Assembly (NCBI GenBank): GCA_001414485.1
Contig: LLEY01000187.1
Coordinates: 50,564 to 114,563 of the forward strand
From: Calycina herbarum
Taxonomy: Eukaryota; Ascomycota; Leotiomycetes; Helotiales; Pezizellaceae
Length of the DNA: 64,000 nucleotides
Reading direction: 5' to 3'
Shown in pieces: positions 23,265 through 34,982 of the stretch. How positions within the stretch are numbered: the stretch's first letter is position 1; each line of letters begins with the position of its first letter. The notes under the pieces were generated by a model. The model searched no databases, was not told where the DNA came from, and was given only the letters and a program-made list of their open reading frames with translations. The translations under genes and the position numbers were made by a program.

Positions 23265-24761
23265 TTAGATCCGATATTTGCTATCCGCCTTCGCAAGGCT
23301 GTCGTTCTGAACGACTTCAATCCCTACAGAAGATGTAAAGGTTAGCTTCGACTTTCTAATTAAATATCGGAGGAATGAAGAGGAAATGGGAGGCTCGTTC
23401 AGTGCTCTGTGCACAGCCACCCGTATTTCTCGAGCAATTGACGAATGGTCAAAAGTATTGTCCGCGGATGTCTTGAAGAATTAGAAAGCCCGGTCTGTAA
23501 TTCTTCCAAACACCCTCGACCAATTTGCAATTATCCTCGTACACTTTTCGGCGGTGTATGCAGAGTAATGACCCCCTTACAAGCAGATCTCGAGTGAGCT
23601 CCAACATATTTTTAACATAGTGAGACCTACAATAGTTATCCGGATCAAGAACGAACGCAACATTCTTCATACGACCATCAGTGAGCCTCTTCTTCCAGTT
23701 GACACCCAGGTCTTCAAATCGCTGACAAGCAGCATCAAGATCATCAACAGAAATACCTAATGCAATTAGCGTCATGCTTGTCCAGATGTAGATATGCACT
23801 TACAGATGTGTCCGAATCCCTGAGGCTCATCGTTACCATTATGATACTTGAAATCAGCATCCTTCTCCGTTCCGTAGTTGTAAGTCAGTTCCAGGATTCC
23901 TTCTCTATCAGACGTAATCGTATTTCCCTCTGCGTTAGTAGTTGGAGATCCCTTCTTTCCCGGATAACCGAGGAAGTAAAGATTGAAGTTTGCACCCTTA
24001 TTCTCACTCGTTCGGAATAGCTCCATGCCCATAACCTCCTTGTAGAACTTCAAGGACTTTTCGTGGTCCTTGACTCGAATCATAGTGTGATTCTATGAAT
24101 CGTTAGTCTAGTCTAGTGAGGTATGGTTCAACTGAAGATACTTGCCATTCGGTACGTCTTGAGATCAGTTGTAGTAATACCCTCGCTCTTCTCAACAGGT
24201 TGTTGCCCAATAACCTCAACCCAATATCCATCCGGATCTAGGACAAAAGCAATACTTCGCATACGTCCATCAGTCAATTTCTTTTGGAATTTGTAGCCCG
24301 CATCTTCGATTCTTTGACAAGCTGCCTGGATATTGTCCACGCTGATGCATGTATGTCCGAATCCTTTTCCCGGTTCGCTGTTTCCGGTTGCCACCTTGTA
24401 ATTTGGATCATCCTCTGTGCCATAGTTGTGTGTCAACTCGATTAGACCCTCGCGATCGGTAAAGTGGTTGTTGTGAGAGAGAGCTCCGGGAGAATCGTAG
24501 CCCAGGAAGTATAAGTCGAATTTGGCTTCGGGGATTTTGATATTCTTGATGACTTTCATGCCCAGGTGCTCATAGAACTTGACTATAGTGTATTGTTAGA
24601 TATACTTCGTTTGTAATTGATCGACTTGGAACTTGCCTGATTCTTTAGGGTCCTTCACTCGGATCCTATTTCCACTATTAGCACTGTATTTCGGATGGCA
24701 GATGATTTCCGATAACATACATCGAGTGATTGAACTTGTACGTCTTCAGATCCGTAGCCAT
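23265..24761 (-). CDS. GLO1: Two-domain glyoxalase I (lactoylglutathione lyase)
   Basis: Six exons give 326 residues: 24761-24721, 24665-24637, 24582-24146, 24092-23804, 23756-23631 and 23323-23265, with all phases closing. Two glyoxalase folds are in tandem. Domain 1 has NHSMIRVKDPKES, LIELTHNYG, GFGHTCISVD and VLDPDGYWVEV. Domain 2 has NHTMIRVKDHEKS, ILELTYNYG, GFGHICISVD and, after the last intron, NYWIEVVQ. Each set provides the His and Glu metal ligands. The final exon is a 59-base piece found only by expecting the conserved W-I-E. Introns 2 and 3 begin with GCAAGT instead of GT. The enzyme detoxifies methylglyoxal with glutathione in the cytosol. The 307-bp last intron is long for this genome. 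Confidence 0.88.
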
Positions 24762-25920
24762 GGTTGCGTATTTTCTGCTGGCTATCAAGTTCCCTAAGTC
24801 AGAGAATCTACCCCACCATGAAAGGTAGCGGGGTTCTTGGCCGACGTACCTGCGCTTACAATGGGGAGTAGAGGGAAGCTTATCCTGTTGATTGTTTGCA
24901 GTGTGCGGAAGGATTGCATGAGACTTCCTAGTTGAGTTGTTGCGAGGGTGAATTATTTCGGGGAGTGGATAGGAGGGGAGGGTAGGTATAGGCAGAGTAC
25001 AGCTGTCATAGGAATCGGGCGGGGTATATGTTATGGGCCAATGCAACTGCAACTGCCTCCAACCAACCAGGCACGTCAATTTTGGAGCTGTGCCTATGAC
25101 GCTCTTTCTCTTTTCTGCACTCACTAGATTGAATTGAATAGCCAATTGGGAAAGAGGTATAGGTCAAAAGGAACAGAAAAGGAGAAGGAATAGCCTAGCT
25201 TGAAGATTCGGGAGTTTGGGTTGGATATCGAGCCTCTTTTTCCGAATGGAAGGAACTACTACCCTACCAGACAACTATTGAGGCAAGCGCAGCCGTTTTT
25301 AATATTCTCTTCCGGGTTCTTCAAGCACAATAGGGCTCAGGCCGGAGCCTGTTGGTATTGTCAAGCGAGCTATGGCAGAGTGATGTGGTGTTGGGCATGG
25401 AAAGGGTCGAAAAGGCAGTTCAGGGGCAATAGCAGTGGAACGGATTTTGGCGGTGTACTTATAGTGACAATGTAAATAGTGAAGCAATTGCAATTGACTC
25501 GGTCTCCAATCGTTACCTATTGTCCCTATTGTCCCTATTGTCCAGTAGCACTTCAAGGCTGTTGTGGTGAAGATGGTTCGGTTGACGGAAACTTGCTCGA
25601 GCTCAAGCTCAAGCTCAACCCCGCGACTGCCCAAAATTCTCTTCCCCGAATGCTCCTTCTCCTTCTTCCTTCAACCCCAAGGACATTTCCACGCACCTGC
25701 CATCCCAACAACACCAACAAAAGCTGCCAGGCGCAGTAAGTGCGATTGACCGCAGCTGGAGTAATTGTCAAGAGTCGAGTCGACAGAGGAACTGGTACGT
25801 ACATCACTCAATCAGCTGAGAAAGATGATTTACCTTCAAAAATGCCGCTATGGCATCTGCCATCCTTTTCCTGCTCTATACCAACTCATCATAGGTCCCT
25901 TCTCTACCCACTCTAACACC
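24762..25920. other. Divergent intergenic region with a 9-bp microsatellite
   Basis: Shared upstream region of the glyoxalase and the LAMTOR2-like gene. CCTATTGTC is repeated three times at 25516-25542, followed by GAGCTCAAGCTCAAGCTCAA-type repetition near 25595. No gene is supported. Confidence 0.45.
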
Positions 25921-26610
25921 ATGTCCCAGACAATGCTCCTCACCAAACCTCTCACCACATTCCTCTCGCAAAACACCTCTCCCCAGCTTCCAACGCTCCT
26001 CCTGGTATCACCCGATGGCAAGCTCCTCTCCAGCTCTTCCCCCCTCCCCGCCGCCCTCCTCCGAACCCAATCAACCATAGCTTCCACACTCTGGAACCTC
26101 TACAACCCCTTTCAATCCACCAACAACCTCATATCCACCGCGCTTCCCCAATCGAAAGATGCCCCCTCCGAAGCTACGTCACGCGACAATGATATGAACT
26201 CCATAACCATCCAACTCTCCCACGGCATCATGGTTCTACGCTCTCTATCCTGCGGTCTCCTTTTCGTAGCGATCGGTCCTATCACCACGCCTTCTGCGAG
26301 CGCTAGTTCACCAAATCATAACCCGCACACCCTTCTCACTCCGCATCTTTCTTCGACTCCTACATCTCCTCCCTCCTCACCACCAGCGAATCATGAAGGA
26401 AACCACGAAATCGGGGAGAGAGTATCAAGTGGGACACACATCTCAATCGGAAGTCGGGCGCCTTCGATCAGTGGTAGCATTGGAAGTTCCGTCACAGGAG
26501 GTAGAGCACAAGCTAGTATACTGGGAGTCAAGAGACAAGCGGATGAAGTTGGGAGATGGTTGGAGAACCAACTTAAGGGCTTCATTTTGAGTTCTGCCGA
26601 GTTTCGATGA
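25921..26610 (+). CDS. Roadblock/LAMTOR2-like protein (possible EGO/Ragulator subunit)
   Basis: A frame of 229 residues from the ATG at 25921; the frame is open further upstream to 25765 but that part looks like leader. The N-terminal part, MLLTKPLTTFLSQNTS then TLLLVSPDGKLLSSSS, fits the roadblock/LC7 fold of LAMTOR2-type proteins, and the end VGRWLENQLKGFI looks like its last helix. The middle (about residues 115-190) is a Ser/Pro/Thr-rich disordered insert usual in Pezizomycotina versions. In yeast the EGO complex anchors Rag GTPases at the vacuole for TORC1 control. The assignment rests on pattern only. Confidence 0.5.
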   Translation: MSQTMLLTKPLTTFLSQNTSPQLPTLLLVSPDGKLLSSSSPLPAALLRTQSTIASTLWNLYNPFQSTNNLISTALPQSKDAPSEATSRDNDMNSITIQLSHGIMVLRSLSCGLLFVAIGPITTPSASASSPNHNPHTLLTPHLSSTPTSPPSSPPANHEGNHEIGERVSSGTHISIGSRAPSISGSIGSSVTGGRAQASILGVKRQADEVGRWLENQLKGFILSSAEFR

Positions 26611-27861
26611 AAGATAGTGGAATGGTGGAAAGAACATGATATTTGCTACATAACGACATACAACTGGGGGAAACCAGTGTCGATAAGGGCCTATTTTGGA
26701 AGGAACCCCCCGGAATTCGGTGGGAGGAATATAGACGGGCCGGGCATCAATGGAGATATGGGAATGGAAAGGAATGAAGATTTGGCTTAGCATTTGGCTT
26801 CACACTGCCACGGAAGGATGGCTGATCAGAGGGGGTTCAATCAAACATTCCATGATATGAGAATGTTTGAAGGGATACAGAAAAAGGAGTGGGAGGTTGC
26901 AACACGAGATTTGTATTATATTCGGTAACTGGTTGATGGAGCATGTTCAAGATACCCAACCAGAAAAACGTCGGATTGATAAAACACAGCAGTACATGAA
27001 ACAATAAGATATGGCTTAGCATCAGAGGGATCCAAGCATTGTGATATTGACATAGTGATTTACTCCTTGACAATTACGCATGGAGTAAGAATTGTACTTT
27101 TATGTTGACACTACGGAGTTCGCATTCCTCCTCCCTCTATCATCTTGCCATTTGCTTATTTGTTGACCGGAAAATCATGTCATCCCGTCGAGATACCGCC
27201 TACTCATTACTTGTTGACCCCAAAGACCGGGTAACAAAGTACGCAACCAAACGCGTGTTCTGCCTTATCAGATGGAGTGGAGGTTCATCTGATAAGGAGG
27301 AAGAGGTGAATTGGGCTTTTCTGAATCAAAAGAAAGTAGTGCGCGATGCTATTGGCTATGCAGATGGATGTATCAGTGATGTCACGACGGAGATCGGTTA
27401 TTCGATGAATATTGCTCACTCCGTTGTTCATTCACTATTATTCTTGAATGGTCTTTGCTAGCTTACAATAGAGGACAAACTAGACTAGATGAGTGAGTCA
27501 CTTGCACTCATTGTTCCTGGTAATACGAGTGGAGGTTAACTCCGTGGTTGTTTTGCGGAGTTGGGATGATTCCTGAGGTCGTTATCGTAGGTGGTGTGAA
27601 TGGTGTGAATGGGGTGAATGGAGTGAATGGGGAGAGGGGGAAGTTTTTGTATAAATAGACGTTGAATTTCCTAGTTTGGTTGGGCTTTTTTTGGTTCTTC
27701 ATCAAGTCCTTCGAGTCTTTTGCAGTCTAGCTCTTTTACAAAACAATACAATACAACTTACCTTTTCTCTACTACTATCGTCACCTACACCACCTACACC
27801 ACATACACAACAACACCACAACCAACGCCCCTCACCCTACAACCCTCACCCTACAACAATC
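26611..27861. other. Intergenic with a 9-bp minisatellite
   Basis: GGTGTGAAT-type units repeat four times at 27593-27628, and further CACC/CCTACA repeats lie at 27782-27857 just before the methyltransferase start. A plus-strand 119-residue frame at 27102-27461 has no recognisable family and is left uncalled. Confidence 0.45.
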
Positions 27862-29123
27862 ATGTCTTCAACAACCATGTCTTCAACCCCCGCCAACAAA
27901 CCCCTCTTCCAACCCCAAGGCTCCCACCAAATCCCCCTCTCAATCTTCAAGAAATTCGAAGCTGTAGACAACTACCTCGTCGACTCTCTCATCCCCCAAG
28001 ACGCTTCGTTGAAAGGAGCTCTGGAGAGAAATGAGAAGGAGGGATTACCTAGTATCGATGTCTCGCCCAACGATGGAAAATTCTTGTACCTTCTGGCGAA
28101 GATGAATAATGTTAAGAGAGTACTGGAGGTTGGTACGTTGGGAGGATATTCAGGCATTGTAAGTACTTTTTTTAAGATCTTGATTTTCTTCTTCTTGAAA
28201 TGGAGTGGTAGATCTGGGTGAGGGGGAGGGGTGAAGCTGAAAACTTCCTTTCTAAATTTCAGAACTGGGTAAGCTCCAACTTCTTGAATTTCAGAAAGGA
28301 GACGTCTGACCCCTGGGGGAAAAAAAGTCTTAGGTTAATAGTCGGGTCTCCTTTAAAGAGGAGACCCAAACTATTTGCCGGTAAACTTTTTCTCTTCATT
28401 GGGATGTAGATCTCTGTCTCAGACACACAACAATGTCTTAGATGACTTTGTCACAGACTCGGACCCTCGCTCTCCAATGTCTCCGTCTCCACTCCCGAGG
28501 TCGGACAATTCCATTATCATTTCTTCATTGTTATCTACCGGTAGCATCGTCGCTCCTCATCAGCTCTAAATCCAAGATCTTCCAAACTATCAAAAAAAAG
28601 AAGAAGAATTTGAAGATCACAAAAACGAATAAACGATGATACTAACGTGTACTCACAGTGGTTACTCAAAGCCCTCCCACCCACCGGGCATCTCACAACC
28701 CTCGAACTCTCCCCCTCCAACGCCGCCACCGCCCACCAAAATATCTCCAACGCCGGCTATGCCGACATGGTAGACATCAAAATCGGTCCCGCCCTTGAAA
28801 CCCTCTCCGCCATGTCCCAAGCCTCCCCGCCAATTGAGCCCTATGATATGATCTTCATAGACGCCGATAAAGATAATAATCTCGAGTACTTCAAGTATGC
28901 GTTGAAATTGGGGAGGGTCGGGACGGTGATTGTGGTTGATAATGTTGTGCGGGGAGGAAAGGTGGTTGATTGGGAGAATGAGGAGGGGAGTGTGGTTGGG
29001 GTTAGGAGATTGATGAGCTGGTTGAGGGAGGGGAAGGAGGGGGCGGAGAGGGTTGAGTGTACGGCTCTTCAGACTGTGGGGGGGAAGGGCTGGGATGGGT
29101 TTTTGATGAGTTTGATGGTTTAA
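27862..29123 (+). CDS. Cation-dependent O-methyltransferase (CCoAOMT type)
   Basis: Two exons (27862-28158 and 28659-29123) give 253 residues. The split codes VLEVGTLGGYSGI, then WLLKALPPTGHLTTLEL, forming the S-adenosylmethionine site. MIFIDADKDNN carries the metal-binding Asp residues and VVDNVVRGGKV the third metal-site region. The length is right for the family, which methylates catechol-type hydroxyls with Mg2+. The substrate is unknown, and no cluster partner is seen beside it. The intron is 500 bases, much longer than others here, and contains a strong hairpin (28344-28367). Confidence 0.88.
28344..28367. repeat. Perfect 9-bp hairpin in the methyltransferase intron
   Basis: GGGTCTCCT and AGGAGACCC are separated by six bases (TTAAAG). 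It sits in the middle of a 500-bp intron that also has two internal acceptor-like TTTCAG sites. Confidence 0.5.
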
Positions 29124-30917
29124 GATGTTTGATGGGAAACGGAAGGAAACGAAACCGGTGCTGGCGCTTCTTGAAATGTTCGTGGCTGGTATAATGGGGG
29201 TTTTTGGTTATTCGAGCGAGCGTTGGGGTTAGAGGAATACAAACCCTCTCTCTTTTTAGAGCATATTTTTCCGTGAGCCAACTTTTCCCAACCAATAAGC
29301 CAAATCATGAGAGAGATAAGACGGAAGGAGCGACCTCGTCGAGTCCATTTTCCGTACCGTACAGCGTGCAGGCCTAGGTTGAGTTGAGGTTAAGTAAGGG
29401 AAGGAAGGACCTTAACAAAAGCAAGAGTCGTCGCCCACCAGCAACTGCCGTCTTGACCTCGACATCTTCACAGGTAGGTCGCTCCTTTCCCCTCTTTCCC
29501 AAAACGTCCCGACCTTGACAGTAGATGCCGGTGCGGTGGTCCACCACGCATTTCTATTGTGGTTGTGGAAATCTGGAAGTGTTTCAACCCGCCACAGACT
29601 CTAGAAAAGAAGCTTGCGATGTTGAGCCACAATCGCATGAATGATAATCGTGAGAAATCGTGGGGTTGGGAGAGCGAGGTGATAGGTCATTTTGTTTTCA
29701 GAAGAGGTTGAAGAAGTGAGCTTAAATTTTTGACAAGTGATGCAAGAGAGTCAGTGCTGATGATCAGTGCCGGAAGATCCATCTGCCGCACGGAGGAGGA
29801 GGCTGAATTGAGGATAATTTTTTTGTGATTAGATTGTGTTGGTGTAACCCTCCACTTGATTTTTGTGCTGGTTTTTATCCAAATGGTACACGAAGTTTTG
29901 TGTTTCTAGTTTATGAATGGCATAATCAATTGTTCAATCTCGAAATGCATAATCAATTGTCTTGTGTCGCTGTCCCGAGATTGAACATCTTTTACCTGGG
30001 AGGGTGTGATGGTTTCGATGGTTGTTGTCTCATCCATCAATCCCTCCCAACCGTGTTTGCACGCGCCACTCGTTCCTCCGTGTTCCTTTCAAAATCCTCA
30101 TCCGCAACTTCACGAAGCGCCTCATCCTTGATCAACACCCACTCTTCTCATCTCTCCACCAGCCAGCCTCCCCGATTTCAATCTCGGCCACGATCCCGTC
30201 CGGAATCGAGTCCAGTATCTCCTGGTTAATAACACGTTTATATATAGTTATCCACCCTGTCAACGGTCCATTAATTTGGAGAGGGTCGTGAGGGTCCAAT
30301 GTCCATCACACTCCATTTCGCTTTCAATGAGACCTCCGTGTATGGAACCCAACCTCGCTTCCAAACTCCAGAGCCTTCCCAATGGCAACCAACACCAATG
30401 CTAGACGACGATCTCCTGCAAGCAGTTTAGTGACTTTAACTCCCCAATCTAGAGATTAGACGGTGAGCCAATGGCAGAGCTGCTTTCATTTTATTTAATG
30501 CGGAATGCCGGTAAACCACTGGTTTTGAGCGGTTTTGGGGGGTTTGCGTCGCGCACGATGCTGGGCCTGGTCTGGTCCTGCATGCGCCGGCTGCTGCAGA
30601 TAATCCATGAGGTGGGAATGTCTTATGTGTTTTTGGCACCGGGGAAAGCGAAGTTGTGCCCCCCTTACATATATGGACTGTGCTGCACATTTGTTTTTTT
30701 GGGTTCTCTGCTTGTCACGTTTGTTCGATGATTCAAGAGGTGGAGAGAAAATTTTCTTAGGTACGGACCTATGAAAAGGAATTGTTTGCTAGGAACCGCG
30801 AGTGCGGAAGTCGACAGGGAGACGTGTTTGTGTCGATGAAATGAGGCAATTACACGATACTGAGAGGATGGCGATGCCCAATTCCTTTCCTCGGCGGCGT
30901 CGTTCTTCTATTCGACT
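29124..30917. other. Intergenic, no gene seen
   Basis: 1.8 kb with several short frames but no family features, clear start context or RNA gene. Confidence 0.4.
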
Positions 30918-32093
30918 ATGGTTTTCTCCTACGAAGGGAGACGGAGGATGGAGTGGGAAAGGAAGCGATCATATATCGCCATTGAGAATCGATCGATTGC
31001 TAAAACGAAAAATCTCAATTCGAAAGAGAGTGCCGCCTTCGATGCAGAGATATCTCGACGAGGAAATTTTCGAATTCGATTTGAAGGAGGATTACCCAAT
31101 AGACGCCTTTATTGGTGCTTCATTCGGGGCTTCATTCGGGGAAGGGAAGAGATCGCGAGTGTCTGGAATAACTTTCAACCCGTTAGTCTTCCTCTGGTCT
31201 TGACTGAAATACGGGCTAGCAGAGCTAATCGTAATAGGAATTCACATACTGAAAGAAGAACTCTTGCCACAGGAGGAGTTCGAGTAACACGAAGACCAAC
31301 TTGCAATCAATGTCCACACCCAGGCCAGATATGCAATTTCCAACAATACAACCTCCCAAAACCCTCACCTCCAATACCACCCAGAAGATCTTCTTCATTA
31401 CCAAAAGAATCGCGTGTCATCGAGTGTATCTCGAATCCAACCGCGCCTCTTACTCCCTTCTCTCTTTCAACGGAAGATAGTTACTTCCTTCAATTTATGC
31501 TCACAGGCTCTCTCAGTAAACTCGACTTCTTCTCCAAAACAAAACTCTGGCCAATGGCCCTGCATAGATTTCATACCGAACCCGCCATCCGTCATATCCT
31601 CCTTGGAACAACAATGGTCCATCGACAACGCGCTCATCCCAACGATTCCCAATATGGAAATCCGGAACGAAGTGCGACTCGACATTACGGCAAAGCAATT
31701 CGCCTCTTAAGTGCTTCTCTCGCCAATGTAACACAAAGATTGCAGGGAGAAACACGAGAAATCACCATCTTAACGACTTTCCTCCTCGCAGCATTTGAAA
31801 TTCTCAGACGCAACGACGATAGAGCGACGTATTGGATGGAAAATGGGATGAAATTACTTGGTCGCGCAACTAACGCGACACCGACATTGCCAACGCGAAA
31901 AATAGAACAGGATGCAAATTCCAAACAGTTGGCTCAAGCCTTCGAAATGATGGATGTAAACCTCAAGATCAAACGTATGAAGAACAGTAAAAGGATTCAA
32001 AGAAGCATAGGACGCTGTGGTGCAGGTGGACTAAGTAGGAGGAAACTTGAGAAGAGGAGAAGTTGCATTGGATTATTTCATCCTGATGGTTGA
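30918..32093 (+). pseudogene. Zn2Cys6-type regulator lacking half of the zinc cluster (probable remnant)
   Basis: The open frame is 391 residues, but the first 110 do not look like protein of this family. From about 31270 it becomes recognisable: TRRPTCNQCPHPGQICNF is the second half of a fungal Zn2Cys6 cluster. The first half, CxxCxxxKxKCD, is absent from this frame, replaced by GGVRV. After a Ser/Pro linker comes a fungal transcription-factor middle domain: FLQFMLTGSLSKLD, FHTEPAIRHILLGTT, RHYGKAIRLL, TTFLLAAFEILR. The C-terminal part that should follow is missing, because the frame turns basic and ends at about half the usual length. The first half could lie in an unseen upstream exon, but I found no candidate. 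A truncated gene or pseudogene is likelier. Confidence 0.5.
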
Positions 32094-33332
32094 TGTTAAA
32101 ATTTCCGAAACGAAACAAAATGATTCATCGCAAAATGTGATGGAAACGCGAAAAGTGGGATGAGCGGATGCGCGAACGGGTGGGCGAATATATACCAATC
32201 TTGTCAGATTCATTTTCTTTGTGTCTTCTGTCCATCTTTTAGGATGCTTCAGTGGGAGGTCGGAGTTATATAGAGTGCGATTGTCCTATGTTGGCACCGG
32301 AAAAGACGTGCAAACGTTTGGGATGAACGAATGGGAATGAGGAGACGTTGAGATATCTCTCGTATTCGCCGTGAACATGAGGTGGAATTGGGTAATCTTC
32401 TAGAATTAATGGAAGGAAATCTAATCGGATGAAATGTTTTTGTTTGGTGGTGTTCTGGAAGGTTTCTTGGGGGTGTTTCCTTGAAGAAGCGGTCTGAGCG
32501 GGGTTGTTCCATGGTGGCTTTTTATGTATGACAGAGGAGGGACGACAAGCCAGGACTTGGATGTTTTGTCGCTATTATGAATTTTTTTTGAGAATGATTG
32601 GGATACTCGAGTAAGTAAGTTCATTGTTCTGACTATCTGGATTACTTTGGGTTGGTAGATAAATTCAATTGGGAAAGATCATTTTGAAGCAACGTTCACA
32701 CAGCCTCAATTGGAGCTGGAAAAGCAAGTGCTTACCCCCAAGCTGTCAAGCCCAAAAAAATACATCAAATTATTCTAGCCTACGTCATCTATATTGGTCC
32801 CAACTATCAAAAGATAACGGTCTCCCCAAGCTCTTCCTTGTCGAACTCAACACCAACCTCCCGGATTTCTCCTTATCTCCTCCTCTCCCCCTCACGGGCA
32901 AGCCCCAAGTGGGGTATCTCCCCTCCTTACGAGAAGGGCGTCGCCTCGGCTGCGTTATCTAGTCGCTTTTCTTTCTTGGTACCTGGATGTCTAAGGTACA
33001 GAAGTCCCCAAGAGTGGGTGCTGTTACTGGCAGCTTCCGGTACCAAGAGAATTTTCTTTTGACTTCGCGGATACGCCAGTTATAATGACAAGACTTTTTT
33101 ACTTGTTGGTCTTTTGATCTACTGATAAGTAGCCGTCTTTGTGGATTTCAAGAATAGAAATGGGATGGATGGTAGCTTGAGGGGATGGGATATTCCGAGA
33201 GATGGGGAGGTATAAGAGAGGGCGAGTGTCTTCTGGAAGCTTTTTTTCTTCCCTTTCTCTTGTCTTGTTGTTCAGGGTTTGTTGTATCTTTGAATCTCTA
33301 TTTGTTGAGTTCTTAATATACCGGTCCTCAAG
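32094..33332. other. Intergenic with a 10-bp inverted repeat
   Basis: TCTTGGTACC near 32983 and GGTACCAAGA near 33041 are exact inverted copies about 50 bases apart. No coding content is supported. Confidence 0.4.
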
Positions 33333-34592
33333 ATGTTGTCTCGAAAAGCTTTGTTACTCGCTTTGGCGACAGTGGGATCCGCCTCTCCGTTGCTCTTTCC
33401 TAGAGAGGAAAATCCATTCGTCTTTACCAATTCGAATGGTCTCAATTTCACACAGATGAATGGTTCTTTACCTAATGTTACCATCTTCGCTACTGGTTCG
33501 TTCCACCCTTTCCATCCCATCAACTTCCCCCTGCCTCTGTTCACTAGCATAAAACTAACAAACAAATAGGAGGAACGATTGCGGGCTCCTCATCCGACTC
33601 AACAGCAACAACAGGCTACACAGCTGGAGCCCTCGGTATACTCACCTTAATATCCGCCGTCCCCGAACTCCTAAACGTCTCCAACGTAGCCGGAGTTCAA
33701 ATCTCCAACGTCGGCTCCCCAGACGTCACCTCCTCCATCCTCCTCACAATCGCCCACCAAATAAACACCTACGTCTGCAACGACCCCCTCATGAGCGGCG
33801 CAGTAATCACCCACGGCACCGATGTCCTCGAAGAAACAGCTTTCTTCCTCGACACAGTCATAAACTGCCAAAAACCAGTCATAATAGTCGGCGCCATGCG
33901 TCCAGCAACCGCAATCTCAGCCGACGGACCCTTCAACCTCCTCCAAGCTGTTACCGTAGCAGTTGATCCAAAAGCAAGAGATAGAGGCGCGATGGTGGTG
34001 ATGAACGATAGGATTATTTCCGCATACTATGTGACGAAGACTAATGCTAATACAATGGATACATTCAAAGCACCCGAACAAGGGAACTTGGGCGAGTTGG
34101 TTTCGAATACTCCTTATTTCTTTTATCCGCCTGTGAAACCGACTGGGAAGAGGGGGTTTAGTGTGCAGAATGTTACGGCGATTCCGAGGGTGGATATTTT
34201 GATGAGTTATCAGGATATGAGTAATGATACTCTTTATAATGCTGTTGAGAGTGGGGCGAAGGGCATTGTTGTAAGTATTCCCTTGATGAGAACGATACGA
34301 TAATGGGCTAACAGCCGAACAGATCGCAGGCTCAGGCGCGGGCTCAACCTCAACTCCTTTCTCCCTCGCTATGGAAGATATAATCAACAACAAGGGAATC
34401 CCCATCATCCAATCTACTCGAGCAATGTCTGGAGAGGTCCCTTCTTCGGGAATTGAGAGTGAGACTGCTATCCACATTGCTTCTGGATATTTGAACCCTT
34501 ATAAATCAAGAATCCTCTTGGGAGTTCTTTTGGCCAATGGAAAGAATATCACGGAAGTTAAGGAGGTGTTCTCTTTTGCTACTGGTGCTTAG
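33333..34592 (+). CDS. Secreted L-asparaginase (type II)
   Basis: Three exons (33333-33495, 33570-34270 and 34323-34592) encode 377 residues. A signal peptide (ALLLALATVGSASP) opens the protein. The first active-site signature is built across intron 1: FATGGTIAG, with the nucleophile Thr. The second is THGTDVLEET. GAMRPATAISADGPFNLLQA and MSYQDM are also family features. Several N-glycosylation sites (NVS, NVT, NIT) fit secretion. It converts asparagine to aspartate and ammonia outside the cell or in the wall space, for nitrogen scavenging. The first intron has an unusual GTTCGT donor, supported by the restored ATGGT motif. Confidence 0.92.
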
Positions 34593-34982
34593 AGAAGAGT
34601 GGAAGGGGAAGGGCGGATTTAATGACTTTATGGATGTGTATATATTTCTGGAATGGGAGTAATGATTGATGAGGTTTTGGAAAAAGAACGTGGAGGGTTT
34701 GGGGCTGGAAAAAGCTAGAATAATTCATAGAACTTAGAAATGACAAGAGTTTATAAAGATGTTATAGCAGGTCCTTTACTTTTGAAATGGAGAGGGTATC
34801 ATGAAGTCTACAGACCATCGGTCTACGGGAATTCTTGTGAATTACAAGGTATATTATAATGGTTGACTTCATGCGGTTTTGACATATAATACAGTCTAAT
34901 CATAAGATATAATACATAAGGGTATACAGGATTCAGCAATCGCAAAAATGACAACAAAACCTAAATCCAAATGAAGCTTCAG
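34593..34982. other. Convergent 3' spacer
   Basis: AT-rich region between two tail-to-tail genes. Nothing else is seen. Confidence 0.4.

Noticed and set aside
27102..27461. 119-residue plus-strand frame
   Set aside because: No recognisable domain and no splice continuation; left as intergenic.
29825..30229. 134-residue plus-strand frame
   Set aside because: Ends in low-complexity Ser/Arg sequence; no family pattern.
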